DNA of 64,000 nucleotides, taken from positions 1-64,000 of the forward strand of contig CAVYWD010000006.1 in NCBI GenBank assembly GCA_963772225.1. The letters run 5' to 3'. Positions 1 to 9,752 of the stretch are shown one piece after another. The notes beneath the pieces are model-generated. The model was not told the DNA's origin. It saw nothing but the letters and a program-made list of their open reading frames with translations, and ran no database searches. Both the position numbers and the translations under genes were made by a program. This DNA is from CAVYWD01 sp963772225. Its GTDB lineage: Bacteria; Myxococcota; Myxococcia; Myxococcales; UBA5297. The first letter of the stretch is position 1, and every line of letters begins with the position of its first letter.

Positions 1-268
1 CCTAACGCAATCACTGCCAACGCCCCGACCGCGCCCTCGAGCGAGCCTTTTCCAAAGCATTTGGCCAGCGAAGTGGTGCTCAGACCGTGCTCAGACCAAA
101 TGGGTCGACATTGTTGACGGGGTCGTTCCCGGCATACGCGAACAGATTGGGCTCGCCCGCTCGAAACTTCAACGGATCGGGCAGTGTCCATCTTCCGAGC
201 TGCGGATCATAATCTCTTGCGGCAAACCTCACGAGCGCCGTGTCCCGATCGTACAGCCAATCCCGGTA
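1..268 (-). pseudogene. displaced RHS-core tip fragment (orphan toxin cassette end), runs off the window
   Basis: Read on the minus strand this stretch encodes the end of an RHS core: WLYDRDTALVRFAARDYD, then GRWTLPDPLKF, GEPNLFAYAGNDP and the closing VDPFGL. The same block, differing in detail, ends the core of the large RHS gene to the right (positions 1245-1415), so this is a second, diverged copy without the body of the gene. Such displaced tips downstream of an immunity gene are common in RHS loci and serve as spare toxin cassettes. After DPFGL the frame closes at once (GLSTV then stop) because of an 11-bp tandem duplication. Ignoring the duplication, the frame continues as GLSTTSLAKCFGKGSLEGAV to the window edge. 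Identity of the core is clear; the toxin it once carried lies outside. Confidence 0.75.
76..97. repeat. 11-bp tandem duplication that closes the orphan RHS frame
   Basis: GTGCTCAGACC occurs twice head to tail. Eleven bases is not a multiple of three, so the second copy shifts the minus-strand RHS tip frame and creates a TGA right after the core motif DPFGL. This looks like a recent slippage or duplication event inactivating the displaced tip. Confidence 0.85.
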
Positions 269-315
269 CCTCTGTCACGGGCGATGAGGAGCGCCCGAAC
301 AGCGGAGCCTGGGCA

Positions 316-783
316 TCAGGGGCGAGCGCCGATGTCCGGCTTCACCTCCTGCGCCTCCTTGTACATGCTCTGAGCCAACTGGCAGCCCATGTTGACCTGG
401 CGCAGCGTCTCCGGGTCGCCCTCCTTCCAGAGCATAATTGTGCTGCCGCACACCCTCGCAACGAACAGATTCGTAGTCTCCTTCGGCTCGCAGCGGTATT
501 CGCCCTTCTTCTCCTTGCAATAGGCAACCGTCTTCAGCGCAGTCGCCAACTGCTCAGGAGAGCACTTTGTTTGGAGCATCAGAGCATCCAAGTGCGAGGC
601 ACGGAGCGATGCCAGTACATCTACAGTGCCGAACGAAGGTGCGGTGTCCCTCCTCCTCATCGCGACGCCCTTCTGGTCGCCATCCCCAGGCATTGCGCAA
701 AAACCCTGAGCCTCCATCGAGCCCTGGGAGGAACCCCACAGTGGCAATGCAATGCCGAGGAGGAGGAAGGTCGCCGGGCTCAT
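316..783 (-). CDS. small exported protein, candidate immunity protein for the RHS toxin
   Basis: 155 residues with an N-terminal hydrophobic signal segment (MSPATFLLLGIALPLWGSS) followed by a hydrophilic body with six cysteines. No family is recognised. Its ATG overlaps the stop of the RHS toxin gene (ATGA at 780-783), so the two are translationally coupled; this start is chosen over an upstream in-frame ATG at 993 that would lie inside the toxin coding region. Position directly after an RHS toxin tip, coupling and export signal suggest a cell-envelope immunity protein against the HELGH toxin domain. That role is inference from context only. Base composition is lower in GC than the core genes of the window, as usual for cassette-type immunity genes. 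Confidence 0.7.
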   Translation of the reverse strand: MSPATFLLLGIALPLWGSSQGSMEAQGFCAMPGDGDQKGVAMRRRDTAPSFGTVDVLASLRASHLDALMLQTKCSPEQLATALKTVAYCKEKKGEYRCEPKETTNLFVARVCGSTIMLWKEGDPETLRQVNMGCQLAQSMYKEAQEVKPDIGARP

Positions 784-3700
784 AGCCCACCCCACCGCTC
801 TCGCATATCGGGTCCATAGACCATGTTGTGCGGGATGAACTCCATCCCGTTCGGTTGTCCGGGCAGAGTAAACGGCAGGTACTTCTGCAAGAAGTCTGGG
901 AAGTCTGCCGTCCTTCCGGTGGTGAAGTAGTCGTACATCGCGGCATGACCAAGTTCGTGCCCGAGGTTCGACGCCTGGCTCTCGCCTGAGCACGGATTCA
1001 CTCGGTCATGGAACAGACGTATGTCCATTCCTCCCGGGAACTCATGGCCAGTCTCCCCCGGCAGGTTCCCAGCAGCGCCGTAGGTGGTGGCCGAAGTCCC
1101 CGGAATCCCCGCCACCGCCGAAACGAAGTAGAGGTTGGGGGATGCATCCCGGTAGTCGAGGAGCGCCGCCCCGCTCGGAGAGCCGCGAAGCGCGTCACCA
1201 TACCCACGCGAGGCTGCGTCTGTGAAGATGACGAACAAGCCGTTCGGGTCCACAAACCGCATCGGATTATTTGCGGCATACACGAAGAGATTTGGCTCGC
1301 CTCCACGAAATCTTAGCGGGTCAATCGACGTCCATCTTCCGGTTTGCGAATCATAATCTCTTGCGCCGAACCTGACGAGCCCGGTGTCCCGGTCGTAGAG
1401 TCCGCCGGCGAATCCAAATGGCTGGAAACCCGGATTGGAATCGCTCATGAGACTCCCCCAATCGTCATACTCCATCCGCTGCGCCACCGTGCCATCTGCC
1501 GTATTTATCACAAATCGCGGGCTGCCAAGGTGGTCCGCAACTACGCGGTAGGTTGCTCCACTCTTGATGATGAGCTCCGGTACGTTCACCTTGCCGCCAT
1601 ACACGAATCGGCTCACCACGTTGCCTGCTGCATCCAACTCCGCCGCAATCCGCAGACCGCTCTCCCATAAGAAGCTCTGGCCCGCCTGGCCATTGCGCAA
1701 CTTGCCAACGCGCCTTCCTTGAGCGTCGAAGGAATACGAGATCTGCGTCCCATCGGGAAGCTGCGCTGAGACCAGATTGCCGAGTGCATCATAGGCGAAG
1801 CTCGTCGACTGCGTCCCACTAGTGCGCGACTGGAGATCGCCTGCGTTTCCATACGTGTAGCTCGTGGTCTCGCAGGTCAGCATTCGGTCCTGCGCGTCGT
1901 ACGTCGCGCTGACTGTCGCTCCGCTCTCCGTGGCGCTTGTCCGGTTCCCGGCCGCATCATAGGTCCAGCTCCGCACGACTACCCCATCCTTCTTCACCTC
2001 CGCGAGCCGATTCGAAGCGTCGTATCCGTAGTCGTAGGTGGTCGCGGTGCCCTCGATGGTCTCGACCTTCTCTCTGATCCGCCCCAACGCATCGCGCGTG
2101 TACTGAATCGAGAGCAGAGCGTTCGAACCCACGTTTGCCGAGTACGACGTAGCTTCGCCGAAGGCGTTGTAGCCATAGCTCTCGGACACCGCCCCGGCTC
2201 CGGTCCCCACCGACGTTCCGGTGAGCAGGCCGTTCGACGAATCGCGGGTCATCGAGAGGGCTCCCACGCTCGTGAGCAGGCCATCGTCATCGTACCCCCG
2301 ACTGGCAGCGTTCGCTCCATTCACCGTCGTTGAGACCACCCGGAAGTTGTTGTCATAGACATAGCCGACCGAGCCAGCCACCGCGCCTCTCCATGCCACG
2401 CCGGTCAGCAAGCTGCCATCATACGAATAGGCGAGCGACTCCTCGGGCGTCTGCGCCGAGATGATCTGTCCGGTTGTCGGGCTGTAGCCGAACTTGATCG
2501 GCCCTTGAGGATGGTCGACCTCAGAGACCCGTCCAGCCGCGTCGTACGTCGTCGTCACGGTAACGCCATCGGGCCGTGCAACGCTGGTGAGCGCCTTGTC
2601 CTCGTCATAGGCGTAGTTGGTCGCCGGGTTCCACGTTCCGACCGACGGCGGCGTAAACGAGCTCTCGAGGTCTACCGGCGTGTACCCGAAGCCGTACTCC
2701 GTTCTTCCAGGAGGCGTGAGGCCGAGGATATTCGAGTTCGCGTCGTACCGGAATGTGGTCGTGGCGCCGTCAGGGCCGGTCTGCTTCAGCAGCCGGCCGA
2801 CAGCATCGCTCTGCAACGCGATGACGCGCGAAAGCGGATCCGTCATGCTGCTCAAATTCCCCTGCGCATCATAGGCAAGCGCGGTCTGCCGATCTCCCTG
2901 TGCCACGGTCGCTGGCCGGCCGTGCTCGTCATAGCTCATGGTCACTGCGGCAAGCCCCGGCATTTCGGTCTTCACTGCGCGCCCCTTCTCGTCCAGCGTC
3001 ACCACCGATTGCCGCCCTACTGAGCTCTTCGTCGTCACCTTCCGAGTCGAGGCATCGTACGATGTGACCCAGTTCTTGCCGTTGACCGAAACGGCGTCCG
3101 TGAGCTTCGTCATGCTCCACGGGTTGCCCAGGTCCGACAGGGTTGCGGTACGTGTGGCCGAGACGCTGCTCGTGAGCCCGGCTGGAGTCTTCTTCACGAC
3201 GCTCTGGGCAATCGGCGCCACCATGCCCCAGCGCGGATCGGGACCCTTCTTCACGAGCACGGTGCTGCCATCCGCGTAGGTGGTCTGCTCGCTCCCGTCG
3301 GTGCCCGTCACCGTCACGGTATTGGCCCCACTCGAATCGGTGGTCGTGCGACGACCGGCGCCCGTCGTGAGCGACTCGACCTGGTAGACGTGAGTTCGGC
3401 CGAGCGCCGTCGAGGTGGCGACCGTGTAGCCAGTGGCCTGCTCCGTACGAGCGAGGCTCGTGCTCCCACCGGCTGGGTTCTCGTCCTTGATGAGGCGCCC
3501 CGCGTCGTCGTACGTGAACGAGTGAATATGGCCGAGCGGGTCAGTGAAATGCTGCAGGAGCCCGTCGGCCGAGTAGTCCATCGTACGAGTCAGTCCAGCT
3601 GGATCGGTGAGAGCCGTCAGCCATCCATCGGAATTGACGGAAAGCACCGTGCGCTGCCCGAACGGCGCGACGATGGCCGTCGCCGTGGAACCCGTCCGTT

Positions 3701-6700
3701 CGATGGTAGTCACGTTGCCAGAGGCGTCGGTGATGGAGGTGAGGTATCCGTTGGCGTCATAACCGAAGAGATAGCGCACGACGCCCGTAGTGACGTCTAG
3801 CGTCTTGAGATGCCGACCGGCGCCGCTGAACTGATAGACCTCGCTCCCGTCCTCGGAGGCGACATCGAAGTCCCCCAGGGCAAATTGAGGAAAAGCAGGG
3901 CCGACGACGCGAATCCTGTACTCGCTGTCCGAACCGTCGTTCCCCCAATCCGTCAAAAAAAGGCTTGCGTCCGCGCTCGCCGCCAATCCAACTGGATCCT
4001 CGATCGTGGCAGCCGTCGCAGGACCACCGTCCCCGCTGCTGCCCGGTGCCCACTGTCCAGCGAAGGTGGTGATGATCCCGTTTGTTTGCACGCGACGGAT
4101 CTTGCCATTATCGCAGGCAATGAACAGGCTCCCATCCGAGCCGACGACCGACGTCAATGGTCGGTTCAGCGTCGCGGTCGTCGCGGGGATGCCGTCGACG
4201 CTCTCGTCGGCCGTTCCGCCGCCGGCCACCGTGCTTATGACGCCGTCCGGTCCTACGCGCCGAACTCGGTTGGCCGGCCAATCTGTGATGAACAGGCTCC
4301 CGTCGGGACCCAGTGCCACTCCGGTAGGTGATGAGAAGGTTGCAGCAATCGCCGGCCCGCCGTCTCCACTGTTTCCGCGCGTGCCCGTTCCGGCCACGGT
4401 GGTGATGATGCCATCTGGCCCCACGCGGCGAACGCGATTCGAACCCGTGATGAATAGACTTCCGTCCGAGCTCACCGCGACAATGGAGGCACTCAGCGTC
4501 GCAGCCGTTGCCGGCCCACCGTCTCCACTGTCATCAGCGAATGGGGCGCCTGTTCCGGCCACAGTGGTGATGTTGCCATCCGGTCCGACGCGACGAATCC
4601 GAAAATTTCCAGAATCTGCGATGAAAAGCATGCCGCTCGTTCCAACCGCCACTCCGGAGGGCAAATCCAGCGCAGCGGCCGTCGCCGGCCCGCCGTCTCC
4701 ACTGTAACCACGCGTACCCGTGCCGGCGACCGTGGTGGCGGTGCCATCCGGCGCGATGCGTCGAATACGGTCGTGCCAAGTATCCGCGATGAACAAGCTG
4801 CCATCCGGCCCAACTGCCACTCCTCCGGGTTCATAGAGACCGTCGCCGCCTTGCGGAGCCGCCGTTCCAGCGAGGGTGCTAATCACGTCCGCGTCGTACG
4901 GCCGCATGCTACGCTCGCTTCCATTGCCGAGCAGAAGTCGAGGTCCAGTGAAGTCATACACGTGGTAAACGTCTAGACTCCACCCGTCAAGGCCAGACCC
5001 GCGGGCATCCCACGCGCCCAGCGACCCCGTCAACGAGCGCGCCCATGAGCGCGAGAGCGTGATGATGCTCGCGTCGCGCTTGGCCAACACATTCGCACCG
5101 GTAGCCTCTGCGCGGGCGAAGCTGTTCTCGAACTCGGAGCGCACCGCGTAGTACTGCGGCACATAGTCGTAGTACACAGTCACCGCCGCCTTTGCCGGGC
5201 CCTGGACCCTACGACCGTAGGCGTCCTTCCCGTCCCAGAACATGCTGTAGGTCAGATTTGGTGCCGGCGCATACGCCGCCTGATACACTCGCCCGGCAAC
5301 GCCGACCGCAACTCGAATCCCGACCAGGCTCGCCGGAACGGTCGCTGCGCTGAGGCGGACGCTCAGCGAGTACTTGCCCCTCCGCCCTGGCGTGCGGTCG
5401 CTCTTGTGGTGCAGCATTAGCGGCGTACCCGCGATCGGCAGAGCCTCGCCCAGGGTCTGGTCCTCGCATCCGATGATGGAGCCACACTCCTCTTCCGGGT
5501 TGTCGACTTCGGGCTTGGTGTCCTGGTCCGGAGGCGGCACGGCATCAAGAGGGGGCCCGTACGGCCAGTTGCAGTCCCAAGGAGTGAAGTGAGAGATCTC
5601 CACCCGCCAGAGGCTCTTTCCCGCCGCGAACTCGGCGCCGATTTGCGCCAGCTCCTGGTCATCGATCCCCAGGCTCGTCAGCGCATCGCCCGAGTCCGGC
5701 TGGCCATCCCCGTCGACGTCGAGCGCCGCCTTGCCGCCCACAACGCCGAGGACCTGGATAACGCGGCCATTCTTCGATGCGACCCAGAGCCCCCGCTCTC
5801 GGTCGTAGTAACCCGTCGGCACCGCGCCTCCTACAGGGAAGCCGAGGAAGTTATCCACGTACATCACCAGCGGCTGGTTGAACGTGACCGACGTCGCTCC
5901 GGCGGCAATCGCCTCGTCCGCGCTCAACTCGACCGCATAGGTATACCCGCTCGAGGGCGGCAGCTGCCCTGGCATGCTCGACGGCCCCGCCTTGCCCACC
6001 GTGTACTCCGTCGCGCGGATGTTCAGCGACGTCACGGGCTGGCTCTGACCGTTCACCAACATGCCGGCTTGCGTCCCCGGCTTCACCACGACGCGCGCTT
6101 GCCTCGTGCCATCCTCGTCCGTCACCGCGCTCCCGCGTGCGATTTGAAGGTTCGAGGACGTCAAGTCCACTGTTGTCACGGTCGAGTCCAGCGGCACCAG
6201 CGTCACCGCAGGCGCCCAGACGTAGTCCCGCCACGGCGTTTGCACCGCTCGCTGCGAGGTGAGGAATCCTGTCTTCTCGAAGGTGAGCGTGACCAGGCCG
6301 CCACCGTTCGCCGCCAGGTCGAACATCCCGTTTGCTCGCGTCAAGGTGTGGCCGAGCTCTGGGTGCCCGAGGATGGTTACCGTGACGTCAGGAATCGATT
6401 GGCCATTCGGGTCCTGAACGCTGCCGCGAAGGACCACGACCCGGCTCGCCTGAATCGTCCCCCGGCGCGACGCCGACCTGAGTCGGATTGTCGCCGGTGT
6501 AGAGGAATGCGGTGCCTGTCGCGATGTCGGTCGCCACAGTCAGGTCGAGCTTGGGCGCCAGCGCGTCAATGGGGTCGACCGTCGGCGTCGTCGACGCGCC
6601 GCAGAGGTTGGCTTGGCCGCCGCCGCCGCAGGTCTGGGGCGGTGAACACGTGCCGCACTGGAGCGTAGCGCCGCAACCGTCGTCGATTTGACCGCAGGTC

Positions 6701-6831
6701 GCGCCAACGCCCTGGCATGTCTTGGGCTGGCAGTTGCTACTTGGGGAGTGGCCGCAGCCCGGAATCGCCCAAAGCACCAAAATTGAAATAGAGAAGCCCA
6801 ACAACCCCCGTGCCCTGATAACCCCTCGCAT
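780..6831 (-). CDS. RHS/YD-repeat polymorphic toxin lipoprotein with NHL repeats and HELGH metallopeptidase tip (one frameshift)
   Basis: About 2016 residues if one extra base is removed from a run of five C at 6459-6463; with it, the first 125 residues and the remainder are in different frames. The ATG at 6831 follows GGAGGGACA. Order: lipoprotein signal (ILVLWAIPGC), a Cys-rich stalk of the CxxGxxC kind, an Ig/carboxypeptidase-regulatory-like domain (LRGSVQDPNGQSIPDVTV), five to six NHL repeats (positions 3985-4870), about 40 YD repeats, the RHS core ending VDPNGL, then a tip of about 125 residues with GHELGHAAMYD. HExxH is a zinc metallopeptidase signature; the tip resembles M91/NleD-like toxin peptidases, which is a tentative match. 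RHS proteins form shells that hold and release the C-terminal toxin. The following gene overlaps by ATGA and is the candidate immunity gene. Confidence 0.88.
3985..4870 (-). repeat. tandem ~165-bp repeats encoding NHL propeller blades
   Basis: Five to six diverged direct repeats inside the RHS gene. Each encodes a unit with GDGGPATAA, a GVAVGPDGSLFIAD-like strand and RIRRVGPDG, ending TVAGTGT. This is the NHL-repeat pattern of a beta-propeller, placed ahead of the YD repeats. The repeats explain the periodic sequence here and are not a CRISPR array. Confidence 0.85.
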
Positions 6832-6983
6832 TGTCCCTCCGCAAGCCCAGCAAGAAGCGGGCTTCGCTGCATGGCGCGACTGCGTTATTTCGCTTCGAAG
6901 GCCGGCCCCGAGAACAACATCGGCCGACATTTCGCTAGCATGAAAGCATTCGGCAGGCAAGTCGCGAGTACATCAACATCCCA

Positions 6984-8387
6984 ATGCTTGCCGGGTCCCC
7001 GTATCCACGAATTTGCTCTGACGCTCAGAGCAAAACGAAGCACGACCTCTTGCGACGAGCGCACCGCAGCGCCGCGACCCTCGTGAACCTCCACCCGGAC
7101 TCCTGCCGCGAGGTCCTGAGCACCTGGGCCTATCTCGGCGCCGCCTACGAGCGCGCCCGGGCGCGAGAGCTGGGGGTCGAGCTGGCGCCGCCTTCGGCGC
7201 AGGTCCAAGGCTCGCGGGTCCTCAACCTATTCGAGCGCGCCGCGCGCGAAGCGCCTCGGGAGGTTTCGCCCGGGCGCGGGGCCAGCGCTTCGCTGCCCGT
7301 CGACCGCCAGCGCGTGCTCCTGCACCTGTTCGCCGAGGCGGCGGCCCGCTACCACGCCACCACCGGCGACGAGGTGAAGCCGTACCACCGCCGGGTGTGG
7401 CTCAAGTTCCTGCGCAACTGGGCGGTGCTGCGCGGCCGGCTGCAGCCCATCCTGTTCCAGATCGTCGTCGGCGCCCGGGCGACGGTGGACGACAACTTCG
7501 CCTACGAGCTCTTCCAGCTCGCCACCTTGTGGCCCTGGCAGAAGGAGCGCGCCGAGGTCCCCACCGAGCGCGTCTCGCTCGAGGACCTGCGCCGGAGCGC
7601 CGAGCTCGTCCGCTTCAGGCCGCGGCAGGTCACCCGGCGCCTGCGCGCCATGGCGGGGCGGCCCCGGCTCTCCGAGAAGGAGCTCCTGAAAGGCTTTCGG
7701 GACCCGTTCTCGCACTGCAGCTTCCCGCCCGAGGACATGGCGCTGGAGCGGTTCTCCACCTACGTGCAGAAGAAGGGCCGCGGCGTCCTCTCCGAGGACA
7801 ACCGCCGGGTGGAGCCGTTCACCACGTCGCTCCTCGACGGCATCGACATGCGCGAGACCCTGCGCAACTGGCACCAGGGCAAGCTCTACGTCCAGGAGCT
7901 GCGCAAGGACCCGGGCGGCGTGGGCAGCGTGGTGGTCGTCTTCGACGACGAGTCCGACCGCTACCCCTGGCAGATCACTTGGCTCGGCGAGATGGAGGAG
8001 GAGGGCGACATGGCCCTTTACGCGACGCACCCCTTGGAGCAGGTGGTGGGCCCGGGCATCTGCCGCGCCGAGTACGGGGGCTTTCTGCTCAGCTATCCGC
8101 CGGGCCGCATGAGCGACGTCTGGTCCGACGAGGCGTTCGAGGCGGCGCGCACCCGCGCCGAGCGGCTGCTCATGGCGGGCATCGAGTACTGCGAGAAGAA
8201 GCTCGTGGCCTACGTCGCCAAGAAGCCGCCCCGGCCCGAGCTCAAGAGCCTGGCGGCGCGCTACGGCAAGAAGGTGGTCTACCTGCCCATCGGGCAGTTC
8301 TCGCCGGACACGCTCAAGAGGCTGCGCGTCTTCCACGTGCTGTTCGGCAAGGACAAGCGGGAGATCGCCAAGGACTACATCTGGTAG
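6984..8387 (+). CDS. conserved-looking protein of unknown function
   Basis: 467 residues from the first ATG, though the true start is unsure: the ATG at 6984 has no clear ribosome site, and a GTG at 7083 (VNLHPDSCREVL) is an alternative. No domain is recognised. The protein is soluble, without signal or membrane segments, rich in Arg and Glu, with stretches such as FLRNWAVLRGRLQPILFQIV and a C-terminal part with VVVVFDDESDRYPWQITW and GGFLLSYPPGRMSDVW. Third-position GC bias and the sensible hydrophobic pattern support this strand; the long frame opposite it is a shadow. It is convergent with the PilZ gene, the two ends overlapping by about 13 bp. It starts 152 bp from the divergently read RHS gene. 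Confidence 0.7.
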   Translation: MLAGSPYPRICSDAQSKTKHDLLRRAHRSAATLVNLHPDSCREVLSTWAYLGAAYERARARELGVELAPPSAQVQGSRVLNLFERAAREAPREVSPGRGASASLPVDRQRVLLHLFAEAAARYHATTGDEVKPYHRRVWLKFLRNWAVLRGRLQPILFQIVVGARATVDDNFAYELFQLATLWPWQKERAEVPTERVSLEDLRRSAELVRFRPRQVTRRLRAMAGRPRLSEKELLKGFRDPFSHCSFPPEDMALERFSTYVQKKGRGVLSEDNRRVEPFTTSLLDGIDMRETLRNWHQGKLYVQELRKDPGGVGSVVVVFDDESDRYPWQITWLGEMEEEGDMALYATHPLEQVVGPGICRAEYGGFLLSYPPGRMSDVWSDEAFEAARTRAERLLMAGIEYCEKKLVAYVAKKPPRPELKSLAARYGKKVVYLPIGQFSPDTLKRLRVFHVLFGKDKREIAKDYIW

Positions 8388-9623
8388 CTCGCCTCGGGGA
8401 CCTCGCTCGGCAGCAGGGCCTGCAGGCGCAGGAGCACTTCGAGCAGCATCGCCTCCGCGCCCACGCGGATTCTCGAAGAGGACGCGGCGGTCGAACGGGC
8501 GCCGGGAGGAGAGCGGCTTTCCCGCGAGGTGCGGCAGCACTTCCTCCCGCAGGTTGAGTCGCTCCATTTGGTCCGCCACGTGCCCGGCCAGCGTCGACAG
8601 GAGCTCGAGCCCGGAGTCGTGCACCGCCTCGAGCCCCGCCTCCTCGAAGCCCGCCCCGCGCGCCAAGAGCTCCAGCGACGACCGCTCCGCATAGAGCGTC
8701 AGCTCCATGTCCACGTCGCCCGCCAGGCCGGCGCTCAGCTTGAGCGAGGGGACGATGGTGGGCGTGCGCTCGATCTGCTGGATGCGGCGGGTCACGCTGC
8801 ACGGGTGGCTCGTCAGCCCGCTCAAGAACCGGAGCAGCTCGCTGGAGACGAGCTCCATGAGCGTCTCCGGGTCGAAGCTGACGCTCTGCGGAGTCGCGGC
8901 CAGGGCGAGGAGCGCCATGCACTCTTCGCCGATGGCCATGAGCAGCCCGTGCGGCCGGAAGAGCTGCATCATGCCGGCGATGACCAGGTGCTCGCTCTCC
9001 GAGAGGCCGGAGAACTTCACGCCGAAGCGCACGCCGGGATTGCGCAAGCCGCGGTCGATCCAGGCCACGTTGCCGCGCAGGCTCACCGAGGCGCCGTCGT
9101 GGAGCTTCACCTCCAGTCCAACGCTCGCGCCCTGGCCGAAGTGGCTGGGCAGATCGGATCCTTGCGCCATCGAGACGCCCATGCCGCCGTGCGAGAGGTT
9201 CTCGACGACGAAGGTCCGCGCGACGAGCATCGCGTCCCGGGCGATGAGGTTGATGGGGATGCGCGGCTCCTCGCGGACCTGCGGCGGCGGGAGCTTCGCA
9301 TGGATTTGCCCGAGCAAACGCCCCAGCGCCCCTCGGCCCGACTCCGTCGGCAGGTACTGCACGGCGACCTGGTGCCGCTCGCCCAAGGGCTTGGAGCGGA
9401 CCACGAGCCCGAGCAAGGTCACCGGGTTCGGATCGTTCTCGACCTTCATCCGAAAGTCGAAGCGCGTGCCGACCATCAGCGGCTTCTCGCTCATGAAGAC
9501 GAAGCCGCCCTTGGAGAGCGACGCGGTATAGGCGGTGACCAGCGCGTCGGCCGACTGGTAGGAGACCTCGAGCTGGACGGGGCGGGCGCTGTCGCTTTCG
9601 TTCGAGCTGGTCGCGATAGACAT
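8375..9623 (-). CDS. tandem PilZ protein with CheX-like C-terminal domain (frameshift near the end)
   Basis: ATG at 9623 (MSIATSSNESDSARPVQLEV). Residues about 10-110 and 125-230 are two PilZ-type barrels; the second has NLSHGGMGVSM, like the D/NxSxxG motif of c-di-GMP binders, and REEPRIPINL in place of the usual RxxxR motif. The C-terminal 180 residues look like a CheX-type phosphatase fold (DVDMELTLYAERSSLELLARG, then DSGLELLSTLAGHVADQM), but the ExxN catalytic motif reads ELLS, so activity is doubtful. Near 8460-8475 the frame slips: VLFENP is followed in another frame by VGAEAMLLEVLLRLQALL and a stop at 8375. Removing one base gives about 415 residues. Left uncorrected, the frame would run on into the shadow of the opposite gene. 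Likely a c-di-GMP-linked regulator; partner unknown. Confidence 0.78.
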
Positions 9624-9752
9624 GGGGCAAGTATCCCGCGCGCCCATTGCCTGTCGAGCGAGCGGGGCCGCGCCTCGAGGCAGAAGTGAACCAGCGGACG
9701 GACCGGGCGCCGGGTCGACCCGGACCTTTCCGCCTCAGGGACGCAGACGTCC

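Noticed and set aside
3985..4870. Periodic repeats resembling a CRISPR array
   Set aside because: Units are about 165 bp, diverged, in frame and encode NHL blades; no short identical repeats with unique spacers.
7227..8374. Continuation of the PilZ frame for almost 400 more codons
   Set aside because: It is exactly opposite the 6984-8387 gene, shows Leu/Arg/Val-rich shadow composition, and the proper PilZ ending is found in the next frame with a stop at 8375.
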